From NCBI GenBank assembly GCA_947175285.1, contig CAMWMM010000343.1, positions 1-5,873 of the forward strand: a stretch of 5,873 nucleotides of DNA. The letters run 5' to 3'. The stretch's first letter is position 1, and every line of letters starts with the position of its first letter. A program made the translations under genes and the position numbers. The stretch comes from an uncultured Lachnospiraceae bacterium (GTDB lineage: Bacteria; Bacillota_A; Clostridia; Lachnospirales; Lachnospiraceae). Under the pieces are notes generated by a model, which saw nothing but the letters and a program-made list of their open reading frames with translations, made no database searches and was not told the DNA's origin. Shown here piece after piece: positions 1 through 5,873 of this stretch.

Positions 1-128
1 TCTTCGATGCTACACAGACAATGGTTGGCGCTGACAATCTGGTACAGGTTGTTTCTTGGTATGACAATGAGAACAGCTACACAAGCCAGATGGTTAGAAC
101 AATCAAATACTTCGCTGAGTTAGGTTAA
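1..128 (+). CDS. gap: Glyceraldehyde-3-phosphate dehydrogenase, C-terminal end (partial)
   Basis: Only the last 41 residues are present; the first complete codon begins at base 3 and the TAA stop is at 126-128. The translation contains [16 protein letters not shown] followed by a short helix ending in ELG, which is the hallmark C-terminus of the GAPDH family: the W-Y-D-N-E-x-x-Y segment of the catalytic domain and the final helix. The enzyme is cytoplasmic and oxidises glyceraldehyde-3-phosphate with NAD and phosphate to 1,3-bisphosphoglycerate, the substrate of the Pgk encoded next. Both TpiA and Pgk, encoded downstream on the same strand, handle its substrate or product, so this is a classical glycolytic cluster. 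The catalytic Cys and NAD-binding domain lie outside the window, so cofactor preference cannot be judged. Codons are biased towards those of highly expressed genes. Confidence 0.95.
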   Translation, partial: FDATQTMVGADNLVQVVSWYDNENSYTSQMVRTIKYFAELG

Positions 129-168
129 TTCATGGAGATTTGAAAAGAATCTAAACGAAGATTCCATC

Positions 169-202
169 AAGGTCCGGCCTCATGGGCCGGGCCTTATTTT
201 TT
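169..202 (+). terminator. Intrinsic terminator-like hairpin between gap and pgk
   Basis: An 11-base-pair GC-rich stem is formed by 169-179 and 185-195 (one T-G wobble at 173/191), with a 5-base loop at 180-184, then an A and six T residues at 197-202. This is a textbook Rho-independent terminator shape. It lies 40 bases after the gap stop and ends 41 bases before the pgk start. A weaker 6-base-pair hairpin (147-152 with 159-164) sits just upstream. Because I see no good promoter between this element and pgk, it may be a partial terminator or a 3' stabilising structure that gives more gap than pgk message. That role is inference. Confidence 0.85.
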
Positions 203-213
203 AGAATTGTTTG

Positions 214-229
214 TGCCGCTTATGCGGCG
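214..229 (+). other. Small hairpin next to the pgk ribosome binding site
   Basis: GCCGC at 215-219 pairs with GCGGC at 224-228 around a TTAT loop, extendable by a T-G wobble (214/229). It ends 5 bases before the GGAGG of pgk. It could space, stabilise or modulate the ribosome site, or protect the 5' end of a processed pgk transcript. The stem is short and might be chance in this short leader. Confidence 0.35.
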
Positions 230-233
230 GAAT

Positions 234-238
234 GGAGG
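234..238 (+). promoter_or_regulatory. pgk ribosome binding site (GGAGG)
   Basis: A perfect GGAGG lies 5 bases before the ATG at 244. It decides the start: the frame is open further upstream, with a TTG at 211 and an ATG at 232, but those would either place this site inside the coding region or leave the start without a Shine-Dalgarno. They would also add residues absent from ordinary Pgk N-termini. Confidence 0.85.
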
Positions 239-243
239 AAAAA

Positions 244-1467
244 ATGGGATTAAATAAGAAATCAGTAGATGATATCAATGTAAAAGGAAAACGCGTTCTT
301 GTAAGATGTGACTTCAATGTACCGCTGAAAAATGGTGAGATTACAGATGAGACTCGTATCGTTGCAGCGCTTCCTACTATCAACAAATTAATCAAAGACG
401 GCGGTAAAGTTATTCTTTGCTCCCATCTTGGTAAAGTAAAGAATGGTCCTAACGAGGGTGAATCTTTGGCTCCGGTTGCAAAGAGATTATCTGAGAAGTT
501 AGGCAAAGAAGTTAACTTCGTTGCTGATTATAATGTAACAGGCGAAGCTGCTACGGCAGCAGTTGCAGCTATGAATGAGGGAGATGTTGTATTATTACAG
601 AATACCCGTTTCCGTGGTTCAGAGGAGACAAAGAACGGTGAAGAATTCAGCAAAGAACTTGCTGACCTTGCAGACGTTTATGTATGCGACGCTTTCGGTT
701 CTTCCCATAGAGCACATGCATCCGTAGCAGGTGTTACGAAATGCATTTCAGCTAAGGGCGGAGAGAATGCAGTTGGTTATTTAATGCAGAAAGAAATTGA
801 CTTCCTTGGAAATGCAGTAGAAAATCCGGTAAGACCTTTCGTTGCAATCCTTGGCGGTGCAAAAGTTGCTGATAAGTTAAATGTTATCAATAACCTGTTA
901 GAGAAATGCGATACATTGATTATCGGCGGTGGTATGGCATTTACTTTCTTAAAAGCAAAAGGAATGGAAGTTGGTAATTCTTTAGTAGACAATGAGAAAC
1001 TTGACTACTGTAAAGAAATGATGGCAAAGGCTGATAAACTCGGCAAGAAACTGCTTCTTCCGGTTGATACAACAATTGCAGACCATTTCCCGGATCCGAT
1101 TGACGGACCGATTGATGTAGAAGTAGTATCTGTAGATAAGATTCCGGCAAATAAAGAGGGTCTGGATATCGGTACAGAGACAGCTAAATTGTATGCTGAT
1201 GCCGTTAAATCCGCTAAGACAGTTGTTTGGAACGGACCTATGGGCGTATTCGAGAACCCGACACTGGCAGCAGGTACGATTGCCGTAGCAAAATCTCTTG
1301 CAGAGACAGACGCTACAACGATTATCGGCGGCGGCGACAGTGCAGCAGCAGTTAACCAGCTTGGCTTCGCAGATAAGATGAGCCATATTTCCACAGGCGG
1401 CGGTGCTTCCCTTGAGTTCTTAGAGGGCAAAGAGTTACCGGGCGTTGTTGCAGCGGATGACAAATAG
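244..1467 (+). CDS. pgk: Phosphoglycerate kinase
   Basis: Cytoplasmic enzyme transferring the acyl phosphate of 1,3-bisphosphoglycerate to ADP, giving 3-phosphoglycerate and ATP, the first ATP-yielding step of glycolysis. At 407 residues it has normal family length. Family motifs appear in order: [11 protein letters not shown] (residues 18-28, substrate-binding D23 and N25), TRIV with R38, SHLGK (60-64), TRFR (121-124), [12 protein letters not shown] (149-160), GGAKVADK (204-211, with the nucleotide-site lysine), NGPMGVFE (330-337), GGGDS (362-366) and [14 protein letters not shown] (383-396). Both lobes and the hinge are therefore complete. After SHLG there is Lys instead of the common Arg, followed by VKNGPNEG rather than the usual PKG-type stretch, a modest family variant. 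The ATG at 244 is chosen from the GGAGG 5 bases before it. No ATA isoleucine codon is used, consistent with high expression. The gene lies between gap and tpiA and is probably co-transcribed with tpiA. Confidence 0.97.
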   Translation: MGLNKKSVDDINVKGKRVLVRCDFNVPLKNGEITDETRIVAALPTINKLIKDGGKVILCSHLGKVKNGPNEGESLAPVAKRLSEKLGKEVNFVADYNVTGEAATAAVAAMNEGDVVLLQNTRFRGSEETKNGEEFSKELADLADVYVCDAFGSSHRAHASVAGVTKCISAKGGENAVGYLMQKEIDFLGNAVENPVRPFVAILGGAKVADKLNVINNLLEKCDTLIIGGGMAFTFLKAKGMEVGNSLVDNEKLDYCKEMMAKADKLGKKLLLPVDTTIADHFPDPIDGPIDVEVVSVDKIPANKEGLDIGTETAKLYADAVKSAKTVVWNGPMGVFENPTLAAGTIAVAKSLAETDATTIIGGGDSAAAVNQLGFADKMSHISTGGGASLEFLEGKELPGVVAADDK

Positions 1468-1495
1468 AATTTTGTGAAATAAGGAGAATAAGAAA

Positions 1496-2245
1496 ATGGC
1501 AAGAAGAAAGATTGTTGCCGGAAACTGGAAGATGAATATGACTCCCAGTGAGGCAGTAAAATTATGTGATGAATTAAAAGATTTAGTAAAATCTGATGAT
1601 GTTGACGTAGTATACTGCGTACCTGCAATTGACATCGTTCCGGTTGTAGAGGCTGTAAAAGGCACTAATGTAGAAGTAGGCGCTGAGAATATGTATTTTG
1701 AGGAAAAAGGCGCATACACAGGCGAGATTTCTGCAGCTATGATTAAGGATGCAGGCGCTAAGTATGTTATCATCGGACATTCCGAGAGACGTGATTACTT
1801 CAAAGAAGATGATGCACTTTTGAACAAGAAAGTAAAGAAAGCTTTAGAAGCAGGACTTGTACCGATTCTTTGCTGTGGTGAGACATTAGAGCAGAGAGAA
1901 ATGGGCGTAACAATGGATTGGATTAGATTACAGATTAAATCTGACCTTACAGGCGTTACGGCTGATCAGGTAAAAGGCATGGTTATTGCATACGAGCCTA
2001 TCTGGGCTATCGGCACAGGCAAGACAGCTACTACAGAGCAGGCAGAAGAAGTATGTAAAGGCATCCGTGACTGCATCGCAGAGATTTATGATGCGGCTAC
2101 GGCAGATGCGGTTCGTATCCAGTACGGCGGTTCCGTAAATGCAGGCAATGCGGCAGAACTGTTTGCACAGCCTGACATCGACGGCGGTCTTGTTGGCGGT
2201 GCATCTTTGAAGGCTGATTTTGGGAAGATTGTAAATTATAAGTAA
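1496..2245 (+). CDS. tpiA: Triosephosphate isomerase
   Basis: Cytoplasmic TIM-barrel enzyme interconverting dihydroxyacetone phosphate and glyceraldehyde-3-phosphate. Its 249 residues match the usual bacterial length. All active-site features are visible: GNWKMN at residues 9-14 (N10, K12), [18 protein letters not shown] at 62-79, catalytic H95 within GHSERR (94-99), catalytic base E167 within [12 protein letters not shown] (165-176, the mobile loop 6), YGGSV (210-214) and the phosphate-binding GGLVGGASL (230-238). The start is supported by AAGGAG at 1481-1486, 9 bases before the ATG. The gene starts 28 bases after the pgk stop with no terminator between them, so the two form one transcription unit that is closed by the stem-loop downstream. 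No ATA codon is used. In many Clostridia a phosphoglycerate mutase gene (gpmI) comes next; here it does not. Confidence 0.98.
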   Translation: MARRKIVAGNWKMNMTPSEAVKLCDELKDLVKSDDVDVVYCVPAIDIVPVVEAVKGTNVEVGAENMYFEEKGAYTGEISAAMIKDAGAKYVIIGHSERRDYFKEDDALLNKKVKKALEAGLVPILCCGETLEQREMGVTMDWIRLQIKSDLTGVTADQVKGMVIAYEPIWAIGTGKTATTEQAEEVCKGIRDCIAEIYDAATADAVRIQYGGSVNAGNAAELFAQPDIDGGLVGGASLKADFGKIVNYK

Positions 2246-2259
2246 GCAGTAGAATAAAT

Positions 2260-2306
2260 AAAAACACTGGATGTAGATTTAGAAATATCTATATTCAGTG
2301 TTTTTT
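2260..2306 (+). terminator. Intrinsic terminator after tpiA
   Basis: Bases 2265-2278 pair with 2287-2300 over 14 base pairs, including two G-T wobbles, with an 8-base loop. The stem is extended by an A run at 2260-2264 facing six T residues at 2301-2306. The T run follows the stem directly, as in Rho-independent terminators. It begins 15 bases after the tpiA stop and separates the glycolytic block from the CotH operon. The A run opposite would give a U tail on the other strand too, but no gene is seen that would need it. Confidence 0.9.
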
Positions 2307-2354
2307 GTATTTCTTATATGTGAAAGTAGTGAGGAACGACAAAGTTAATTCGTC

Positions 2355-2382
2355 TTGCGCAATAGGTGTTTTATGATATAAT
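2355..2382 (+). promoter_or_regulatory. Candidate extended -10 promoter of the CotH operon
   Basis: A perfect TATAAT at 2377-2382 is preceded by TG one base upstream (TGATATAAT, 2374-2382), an extended -10 element. A weak -35 candidate TTGCGC at 2355-2360 (3 of 6 consensus bases) sits 16 bases upstream of the -10. Transcription would start near 2389-2390, leaving a leader of about 40 bases before the ATG at 2430. The placement right after the tpiA terminator and before a new gene cluster supports it. The remainder of the 2307-2429 gap shows no operator or riboswitch that I can recognise. Confidence 0.65.
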
Positions 2383-2429
2383 GAGATGAGCAGAAATCGG
2401 AATATATATTATACTATAGAGGCAGATAA

Positions 2430-4871
2430 ATGAAAAGCGTCATACATGATTTTAGGATACAGTTGGTGGTTGCCGCTGCATTACTCGTAAGTGTGGTTGT
2501 GATTGGAGAATACCTTCTTGACAGCGATTGGCTGGAAGTAGGGGGGGGCGTTATACTTAATGAAGTATGTTGTTATAACGATACGATTATTTATGATAAA
2601 TTTGGTGGATATAACGATTACGTGGAAATATATAATTCTTCTTCTGAAGCGATTGATATAAGCGGATTCGGTCTTTCAGATAATAAATCATGCCTTACGC
2701 GGTATACCTTTCCGGAAGGCAGTGTTATCGAGAGCAGTGGATATCTGGTGCTGTGGGGAGCAGAAGGACCACTTGATTCCTGGGCGGAAGAAGATTCTGC
2801 ATCGTATTTATATTTTGCCTTGAAAGCAGGGGAGACGGTGTATTTGTCGAATGCAGCAGGAGAAGTAATCGATAAAGTAAAGATTCCATCGAATATTGCC
2901 AGAGATGTTTCCTATTCCAGATTGCCGGATGCAGCAGTACATATTGACGAGTGGACAGTGGCGGAAGCAACTCCCGGAGAAAGGAATGCCGTGCAGATAC
3001 AGGAGCCGGAACCACTATCGGATGTAGAAGTTATATTCAGTGCAGAATCCGGTTTTTATGATGAGCCGTTTCTATTGGAAATGAGTGCGGGCGAAAACTG
3101 TGATATTTATTATACGTTGGACGGTACGGAGCCTACAAAGGATTCCATTATGTATGATGATCCGATATGGATTACGGATATCAGCGGTATGCCTAATAAA
3201 TATGCTGACATTGGTGGTATTTCTTTGATAGATGACATTTATCTTCCAACACAGCCTGTTGAGAAGGCAAATATCATTCGTGCCGTTGCAATTGACGAAG
3301 AGGGAAAGAAGTCTCGTGATAACAACGCGGTATATTTTGTCGGTTATGAAGGAAAAACCGGATTTGAAGATATAGCAGTGATTTCATTGATTACCGATCC
3401 GGATAATCTGTTTGGATTTGAAAATGGTATTTATGTAACGGGAGCCGTTTGGGAGATGAATCGCGAACGGACAGAGATATTTCGGCAGGAAGAGGAAGAA
3501 TGGTTCTTTCATTTGCCAGCCAATTATTCGAAAAGAGGAAGAGGCTGGCAGCGTGAAGCTGTCTTGCAGTATTTCGATAAAGAAGGAAATTTTGCCTATG
3601 AGCAGCAGATTGGGATTAGAGTACGAGGTGGTCCATGGAGCGATGTATGTAATCAGAAGAGTTTTAACTTGTTTGCTATACCGGAAAGTGATGGAAATAC
3701 GTATGTTTGTGAAGGCATGTTTGGAAGAAAAGAATCATCTTTGATGCTGCGTACGGGAGCTTCCCGGGATATGTATGCTACAAATATCAGGGATGTGCTG
3801 AATCAGACACTCGTTGTGGACAGAAACGTGGGAATACAGGAATATGAACCCTGTCAGGTATTTTTAAATGGAGAATACTGGGGACTGTATAATTTGCAGG
3901 AAAGAATGGATGCGAGTTATTTTGCAAGCCATTATGGTGTGGAAGAAGATAATGTGATTGTATATAAGAATGCCTGGATAAGAATCGGTGACTGGCAAGA
4001 GCAGAATTTGTATCTGGATATGGTTGACTTTGCAGTGAGCAATGACTTATCTCAGAATGAAAATTATGAACAGATACAGCAGATGATGGATATACAAAGT
4101 TATATTGATTATTTCTGTTTTGAGGTCTATATTGCCAATTGTGATTCAGTAGGGAATAATTATGGATTATGGCGTGTCAGGGAAACTGGCAGAGGGCAAT
4201 ATGAGGATGGCAGGTGGCGATGGTTTATTTTTGATACGGATGATTCCGCAGGAATGATTCCTGGGCATACGGATGCCGATACGGATTCTTTTAAAGAAGG
4301 CAACTGGCAGAAAAATATTTTGGGCGATGAACTTTTCATTGCCTTGCTTCAGAACGCGGAATTTAAAGAACAGTTTGTCACGACTTTTATGGATATGGCA
4401 AATAGAAATTTTAATACGGAAAAGGTATTTGCCAAGATTGATGAGTTGACAGAAAGATATTGTGATGCGGCAGTGATGTCCCACAAAAGGTTTCAGGATG
4501 AAAATGCTGATGAAGCCGATTATTATGAAGCCGTTTCTGTCCTTAAGGATTTTTATGGAAAGCGTTATGATTATATTACGGCATATATGAAACAGGATTT
4601 CTCCCTACAGGGAGAATTGATGGGCATTGAGATTGAACATGCGGATGTGGATGGCGGTACGATAGGAGTGAATACTCTTATCCTTGATGGCAGTGAAGAT
4701 TTTTACGGAAGATATTATTCGGATTACAATATTCGTCTGTATGCGGATACGGACGAAGGATATCGGTTTGTTGGCTGGGAAGTAAATGGGGAGATGGTAT
4801 CCGGTTCCGAACTTGCGTTGGAACTTGACAGAAATTATCGTATAAAGCCTGTCTGGGAAGTAGAAAGTTAA
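2430..4871 (+). CDS. Membrane-anchored CotH-family atypical kinase with lamin-tail and chitobiase-C-like domains
   Basis: An 813-residue protein. Residues 1-10 carry K2 and R9, followed by a hydrophobic segment at about 11-29 without an obvious cleavage site, which suggests an uncleaved anchor with the rest outside the cell. Domains in order: a lamin-tail-like beta domain (about 40-187, with VILNEV and DYVEIYNSSSEAIDISGFGLSD); a chitobiase/hexosaminidase C-terminal-like domain (about 200-305, with IYYTLDGTEPTKDS); a CotH kinase domain (about 312-720, with IGIRVRGG at 394-401, KSFNLF, LMLRTGASRD, a GEYWGLYNLQERMD motif at 481-494 and WFIFDTDDSAG at 598-608, where the Asp cluster is the likely metal or catalytic site); and a C-terminal domain (about 728-813) ending in GYRFVGWEVNGE, resembling bacterial surface repeats. 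CotH of Bacillus spores is an atypical protein kinase; the substrate here is unknown. AGAGG at 2418-2422 lies 7 bases before the ATG. ATA codons are frequent, unlike in pgk and tpiA. First gene of a three-gene operon. Family assignment is firm; kinase activity is inferred. Confidence 0.88.
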   Translation: MKSVIHDFRIQLVVAAALLVSVVVIGEYLLDSDWLEVGGGVILNEVCCYNDTIIYDKFGGYNDYVEIYNSSSEAIDISGFGLSDNKSCLTRYTFPEGSVIESSGYLVLWGAEGPLDSWAEEDSASYLYFALKAGETVYLSNAAGEVIDKVKIPSNIARDVSYSRLPDAAVHIDEWTVAEATPGERNAVQIQEPEPLSDVEVIFSAESGFYDEPFLLEMSAGENCDIYYTLDGTEPTKDSIMYDDPIWITDISGMPNKYADIGGISLIDDIYLPTQPVEKANIIRAVAIDEEGKKSRDNNAVYFVGYEGKTGFEDIAVISLITDPDNLFGFENGIYVTGAVWEMNRERTEIFRQEEEEWFFHLPANYSKRGRGWQREAVLQYFDKEGNFAYEQQIGIRVRGGPWSDVCNQKSFNLFAIPESDGNTYVCEGMFGRKESSLMLRTGASRDMYATNIRDVLNQTLVVDRNVGIQEYEPCQVFLNGEYWGLYNLQERMDASYFASHYGVEEDNVIVYKNAWIRIGDWQEQNLYLDMVDFAVSNDLSQNENYEQIQQMMDIQSYIDYFCFEVYIANCDSVGNNYGLWRVRETGRGQYEDGRWRWFIFDTDDSAGMIPGHTDADTDSFKEGNWQKNILGDELFIALLQNAEFKEQFVTTFMDMANRNFNTEKVFAKIDELTERYCDAAVMSHKRFQDENADEADYYEAVSVLKDFYGKRYDYITAYMKQDFSLQGELMGIEIEHADVDGGTIGVNTLILDGSEDFYGRYYSDYNIRLYADTDEGYRFVGWEVNGEMVSGSELALELDRNYRIKPVWEVES
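2541..2548 (+). repeat. G8 homopolymer tract inside the CotH-family gene
   Basis: Eight consecutive G residues encode G38-G40 (GGG GGG GGC) directly after the membrane anchor. Losing one G leads to a stop at 2659-2661; gaining one leads to a stop at 2558-2560. Either slip therefore removes all extracellular domains. As given, the tract is in frame and the gene is intact. Confidence 0.9.
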
Positions 4872-4889
4872 GAAAGGACGAGCACTCAT

Positions 4890-5642
4890 ATGAGGAATTC
4901 TTTGGAAAAAGCCAGAGAAATTACAATGCGCCATGAAGAAAAATATCTTTGTCCGGAATCGTGGCTGACTATGATTGAGCATCGGCTGGGTGAATTTTTA
5001 AAGCCTGATGAAAATCAGAAAGAAGGAAGTTATTCAATTAGAAGCCTTTATTTTGATACGGAGGACGACAGACTGTATATGGAAGGGCTGGACGGCTTGG
5101 AGAAAAAAGATAAATACAGGCTCCGTATTTATAATGGTTCACCGGAACTGATTAAGCTGGAAAAGAAAACGACTGTTATAGAATTAAAAAAGAAGCTGTC
5201 AGCAGTTGTAGATAAATCCTTTGTAAGGAGTGTTCTACACGATGATGCCGAGAACGATGGAACTGAGATGCCGGATATAGAGAATCTTGTTTTACAGGAA
5301 TTTCTTTATTTGGAGAAGTCGGAATTGCTTCGTCCTAAGATTATTGTTGATTATGTAAGAACTGCTTTTGTCAGTGAATTTGGTGATATACGGATTACAA
5401 TTGACAGAAATATCCGGGCAACCGATAGGATTGGGGATTTTTTTGAGGAAGATATAGTAATGCTGCCTCTGCTGCCGGAGGATATTCATCTGCTGGAAGT
5501 AAAATACAATGGTATTTTTCCGGGGTATCTGGCGAGATTATTGAATATTGGTAATTTGGAGAGACTGTCATTTTCTAAGTATGTGTTGTGCAGAGATATG
5601 ATTATGAACAATGGAAGGATGCGTGAGTTGTATGAATTTTAA
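4890..5642 (+). CDS. VTC-domain protein, putative polyphosphate polymerase
   Basis: A 250-residue soluble protein (no hydrophobic segment) that is essentially a single VTC domain, the triphosphate-tunnel fold of the yeast Vtc4 catalytic core, which makes polyphosphate from ATP. Visible family motifs: RHEEKY (14-19, the opening E-x-K type strand), RSLYFDT (51-57), DKYRLRIY (74-81, alternating basic residues that line the tunnel), IKLEKK (88-93), RITIDRNIRA (168-177), LLEVKYNGIFP (201-211, the Glu/Lys strand) and SFSKY (227-231). It lacks the SPX domain and transmembrane part of the yeast proteins. It starts 18 bases after the CotH-family gene; AAAGGA at 4873-4878 lies 11 bases before the ATG, slightly far. 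A second ATG at 4926 (residue 13, MRHEEKY) has a poorer ribosome site but remains possible. Its last 11 bases overlap the next gene. The fold is confident; polymer product and activity are inferred, and another tunnel-enzyme triphosphate reaction cannot be excluded. Confidence 0.88.
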   Translation: MRNSLEKAREITMRHEEKYLCPESWLTMIEHRLGEFLKPDENQKEGSYSIRSLYFDTEDDRLYMEGLDGLEKKDKYRLRIYNGSPELIKLEKKTTVIELKKKLSAVVDKSFVRSVLHDDAENDGTEMPDIENLVLQEFLYLEKSELLRPKIIVDYVRTAFVSEFGDIRITIDRNIRATDRIGDFFEEDIVMLPLLPEDIHLLEVKYNGIFPGYLARLLNIGNLERLSFSKYVLCRDMIMNNGRMRELYEF

Positions 5643-5873
5643 GGATATTATTAAGACATCGGTTTTGGAAAGCTTTTCGAGTGATATTTCCGTCAGAAGG
5701 ATATGTATCATAATGGGATTGACATTGATTCTCGGAGTTTATATTTTTATGGTTTATCGTGTGGCTGTAAAAAATGAATTTTATTCAAAGGATTTCAATC
5801 GTTCACTTGTTTTGATGGCGCTTGTGACAGCGGGCATTGTACTTGCAATACAGTCTAATCTGGTGATTTCCCT
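5632..5873 (+). CDS. DUF4956-type membrane protein, N-terminal part (cut by window end)
   Basis: Eighty complete codons are visible before the window ends, starting MNFKDIIKTSVLESF. A short amphipathic N-terminus leads to a hydrophobic helix at about residues 24-43 (ICIIMGLTLILGVYIFMVY), a polar stretch with EFYSKDFNRSL (49-59), and a second hydrophobic helix from about 60 (LVLMALVTAGIVLAI) running into QSNLVISL. This order, including the YSxxFNxSL and SNLV(I/L)SL elements, matches the DUF4956 family, multi-pass membrane proteins of unknown function often found beside VTC-domain genes. It overlaps the VTC gene by 11 bases in a different frame. A GGAAGGA at 5613-5619 lies 12 bases before the ATG; an in-frame GTG at 5623, only 3 bases after that site, is an alternative start that would add MSC. 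Overlap and shared strand imply translational coupling. The function is not known; a role as a membrane partner or conduit for the VTC protein is inference. Confidence 0.8.
   Translation, partial: MNFKDIIKTSVLESFSSDISVRRICIIMGLTLILGVYIFMVYRVAVKNEFYSKDFNRSLVLMALVTAGIVLAIQSNLVIS

Noticed and set aside
211..243. Upstream in-frame extension of pgk from TTG 211 or ATG 232
   Set aside because: The GGAGG at 234-238 fits the ATG at 244 with 5-base spacing; the extension encodes residues untypical of Pgk and overlaps the small hairpin and ribosome site.
201..1773. Several open frames on the minus strand opposite pgk and tpiA (up to about 200 codons)
   Set aside because: They lie antisense to two firmly identified enzymes, have no recognisable domains or ribosome sites, and are explained by codon bias of the sense genes.
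2410..2415. TATACT as a second -10 element just before the CotH-family gene
   Set aside because: Transcription from it would begin at about the AGAGG ribosome site, and no matching -35 is seen; the AT-rich leader explains it.
2307..2429. Possible riboswitch or small RNA in the gap before the CotH operon
   Set aside because: The stretch holds a promoter-like site and about 40 bases of leader with no convincing conserved stem pattern; it is too short for a typical riboswitch after the predicted start.
3553..3744. A 63-codon + strand frame inside the CotH-family gene
   Set aside because: It is a shadow in another frame of a well-supported domain, without its own ribosome site or family features.
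1..5873. CRISPR arrays, insertion sequences, tRNA or rRNA genes
   Set aside because: No regularly spaced repeats, transposase-like proteins, terminal inverted repeats or tRNA/rRNA signatures were seen on either strand.

Overview
The window looks like a chromosomal piece of a low-to-moderate GC Gram-positive Firmicute, most likely class Clostridia, family Lachnospiraceae. This rests on the gap-pgk-tpiA glycolytic gene order, strong purine-rich GGAGG/AAGGAG ribosome sites, U-tailed intrinsic terminators, and a downstream CotH / VTC / DUF4956 gene set of a kind common in gut Clostridia. Genus and species cannot be named from the sequence alone. All genes lie on the + strand, and no gene-free stretch exceeds about 190 bases.

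Left half (1-2306): the lower-glycolysis block. It holds the last 41 residues of glyceraldehyde-3-phosphate dehydrogenase (gap), a strong GC-rich terminator-like hairpin, complete phosphoglycerate kinase (pgk), complete triosephosphate isomerase (tpiA, 28 bases after pgk), and a long stem-loop terminator that closes the block. The three enzymes catalyse adjoining steps: TpiA interconverts DHAP and GAP, Gap makes 1,3-bisphosphoglycerate, and Pgk harvests ATP from it. Neither pgk nor tpiA contains an ATA isoleucine codon, as expected of highly expressed genes.

Right half (2307-5873): a separate unit with its own candidate extended -10 promoter at 2355-2382. It encodes an 813-residue membrane-anchored, extracytoplasmic CotH-family protein (lamin-tail-like domain, chitobiase-C-like domain, CotH kinase domain, C-terminal repeat-like domain), then a 250-residue VTC-domain protein related to polyphosphate polymerases, then the first 80 residues of a DUF4956-type membrane protein cut off by the window end. 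The genes are separated by 18 bases and then overlap by 11, so they form one operon. ATA codons are frequent in the CotH gene, marking a different expression class from the glycolytic genes.

The working hypothesis is that the right-hand operon is a cell-envelope phosphate-transfer system: a cytoplasmic polyphosphate-type polymerase, a multi-pass membrane partner and an external atypical kinase. The protein families are known. Their joint function is not established as far as I know, and this is the best candidate in the window for an undescribed system. The CotH reading frame also carries an eight-G run just after its membrane anchor; any one-base slip there would truncate the protein.
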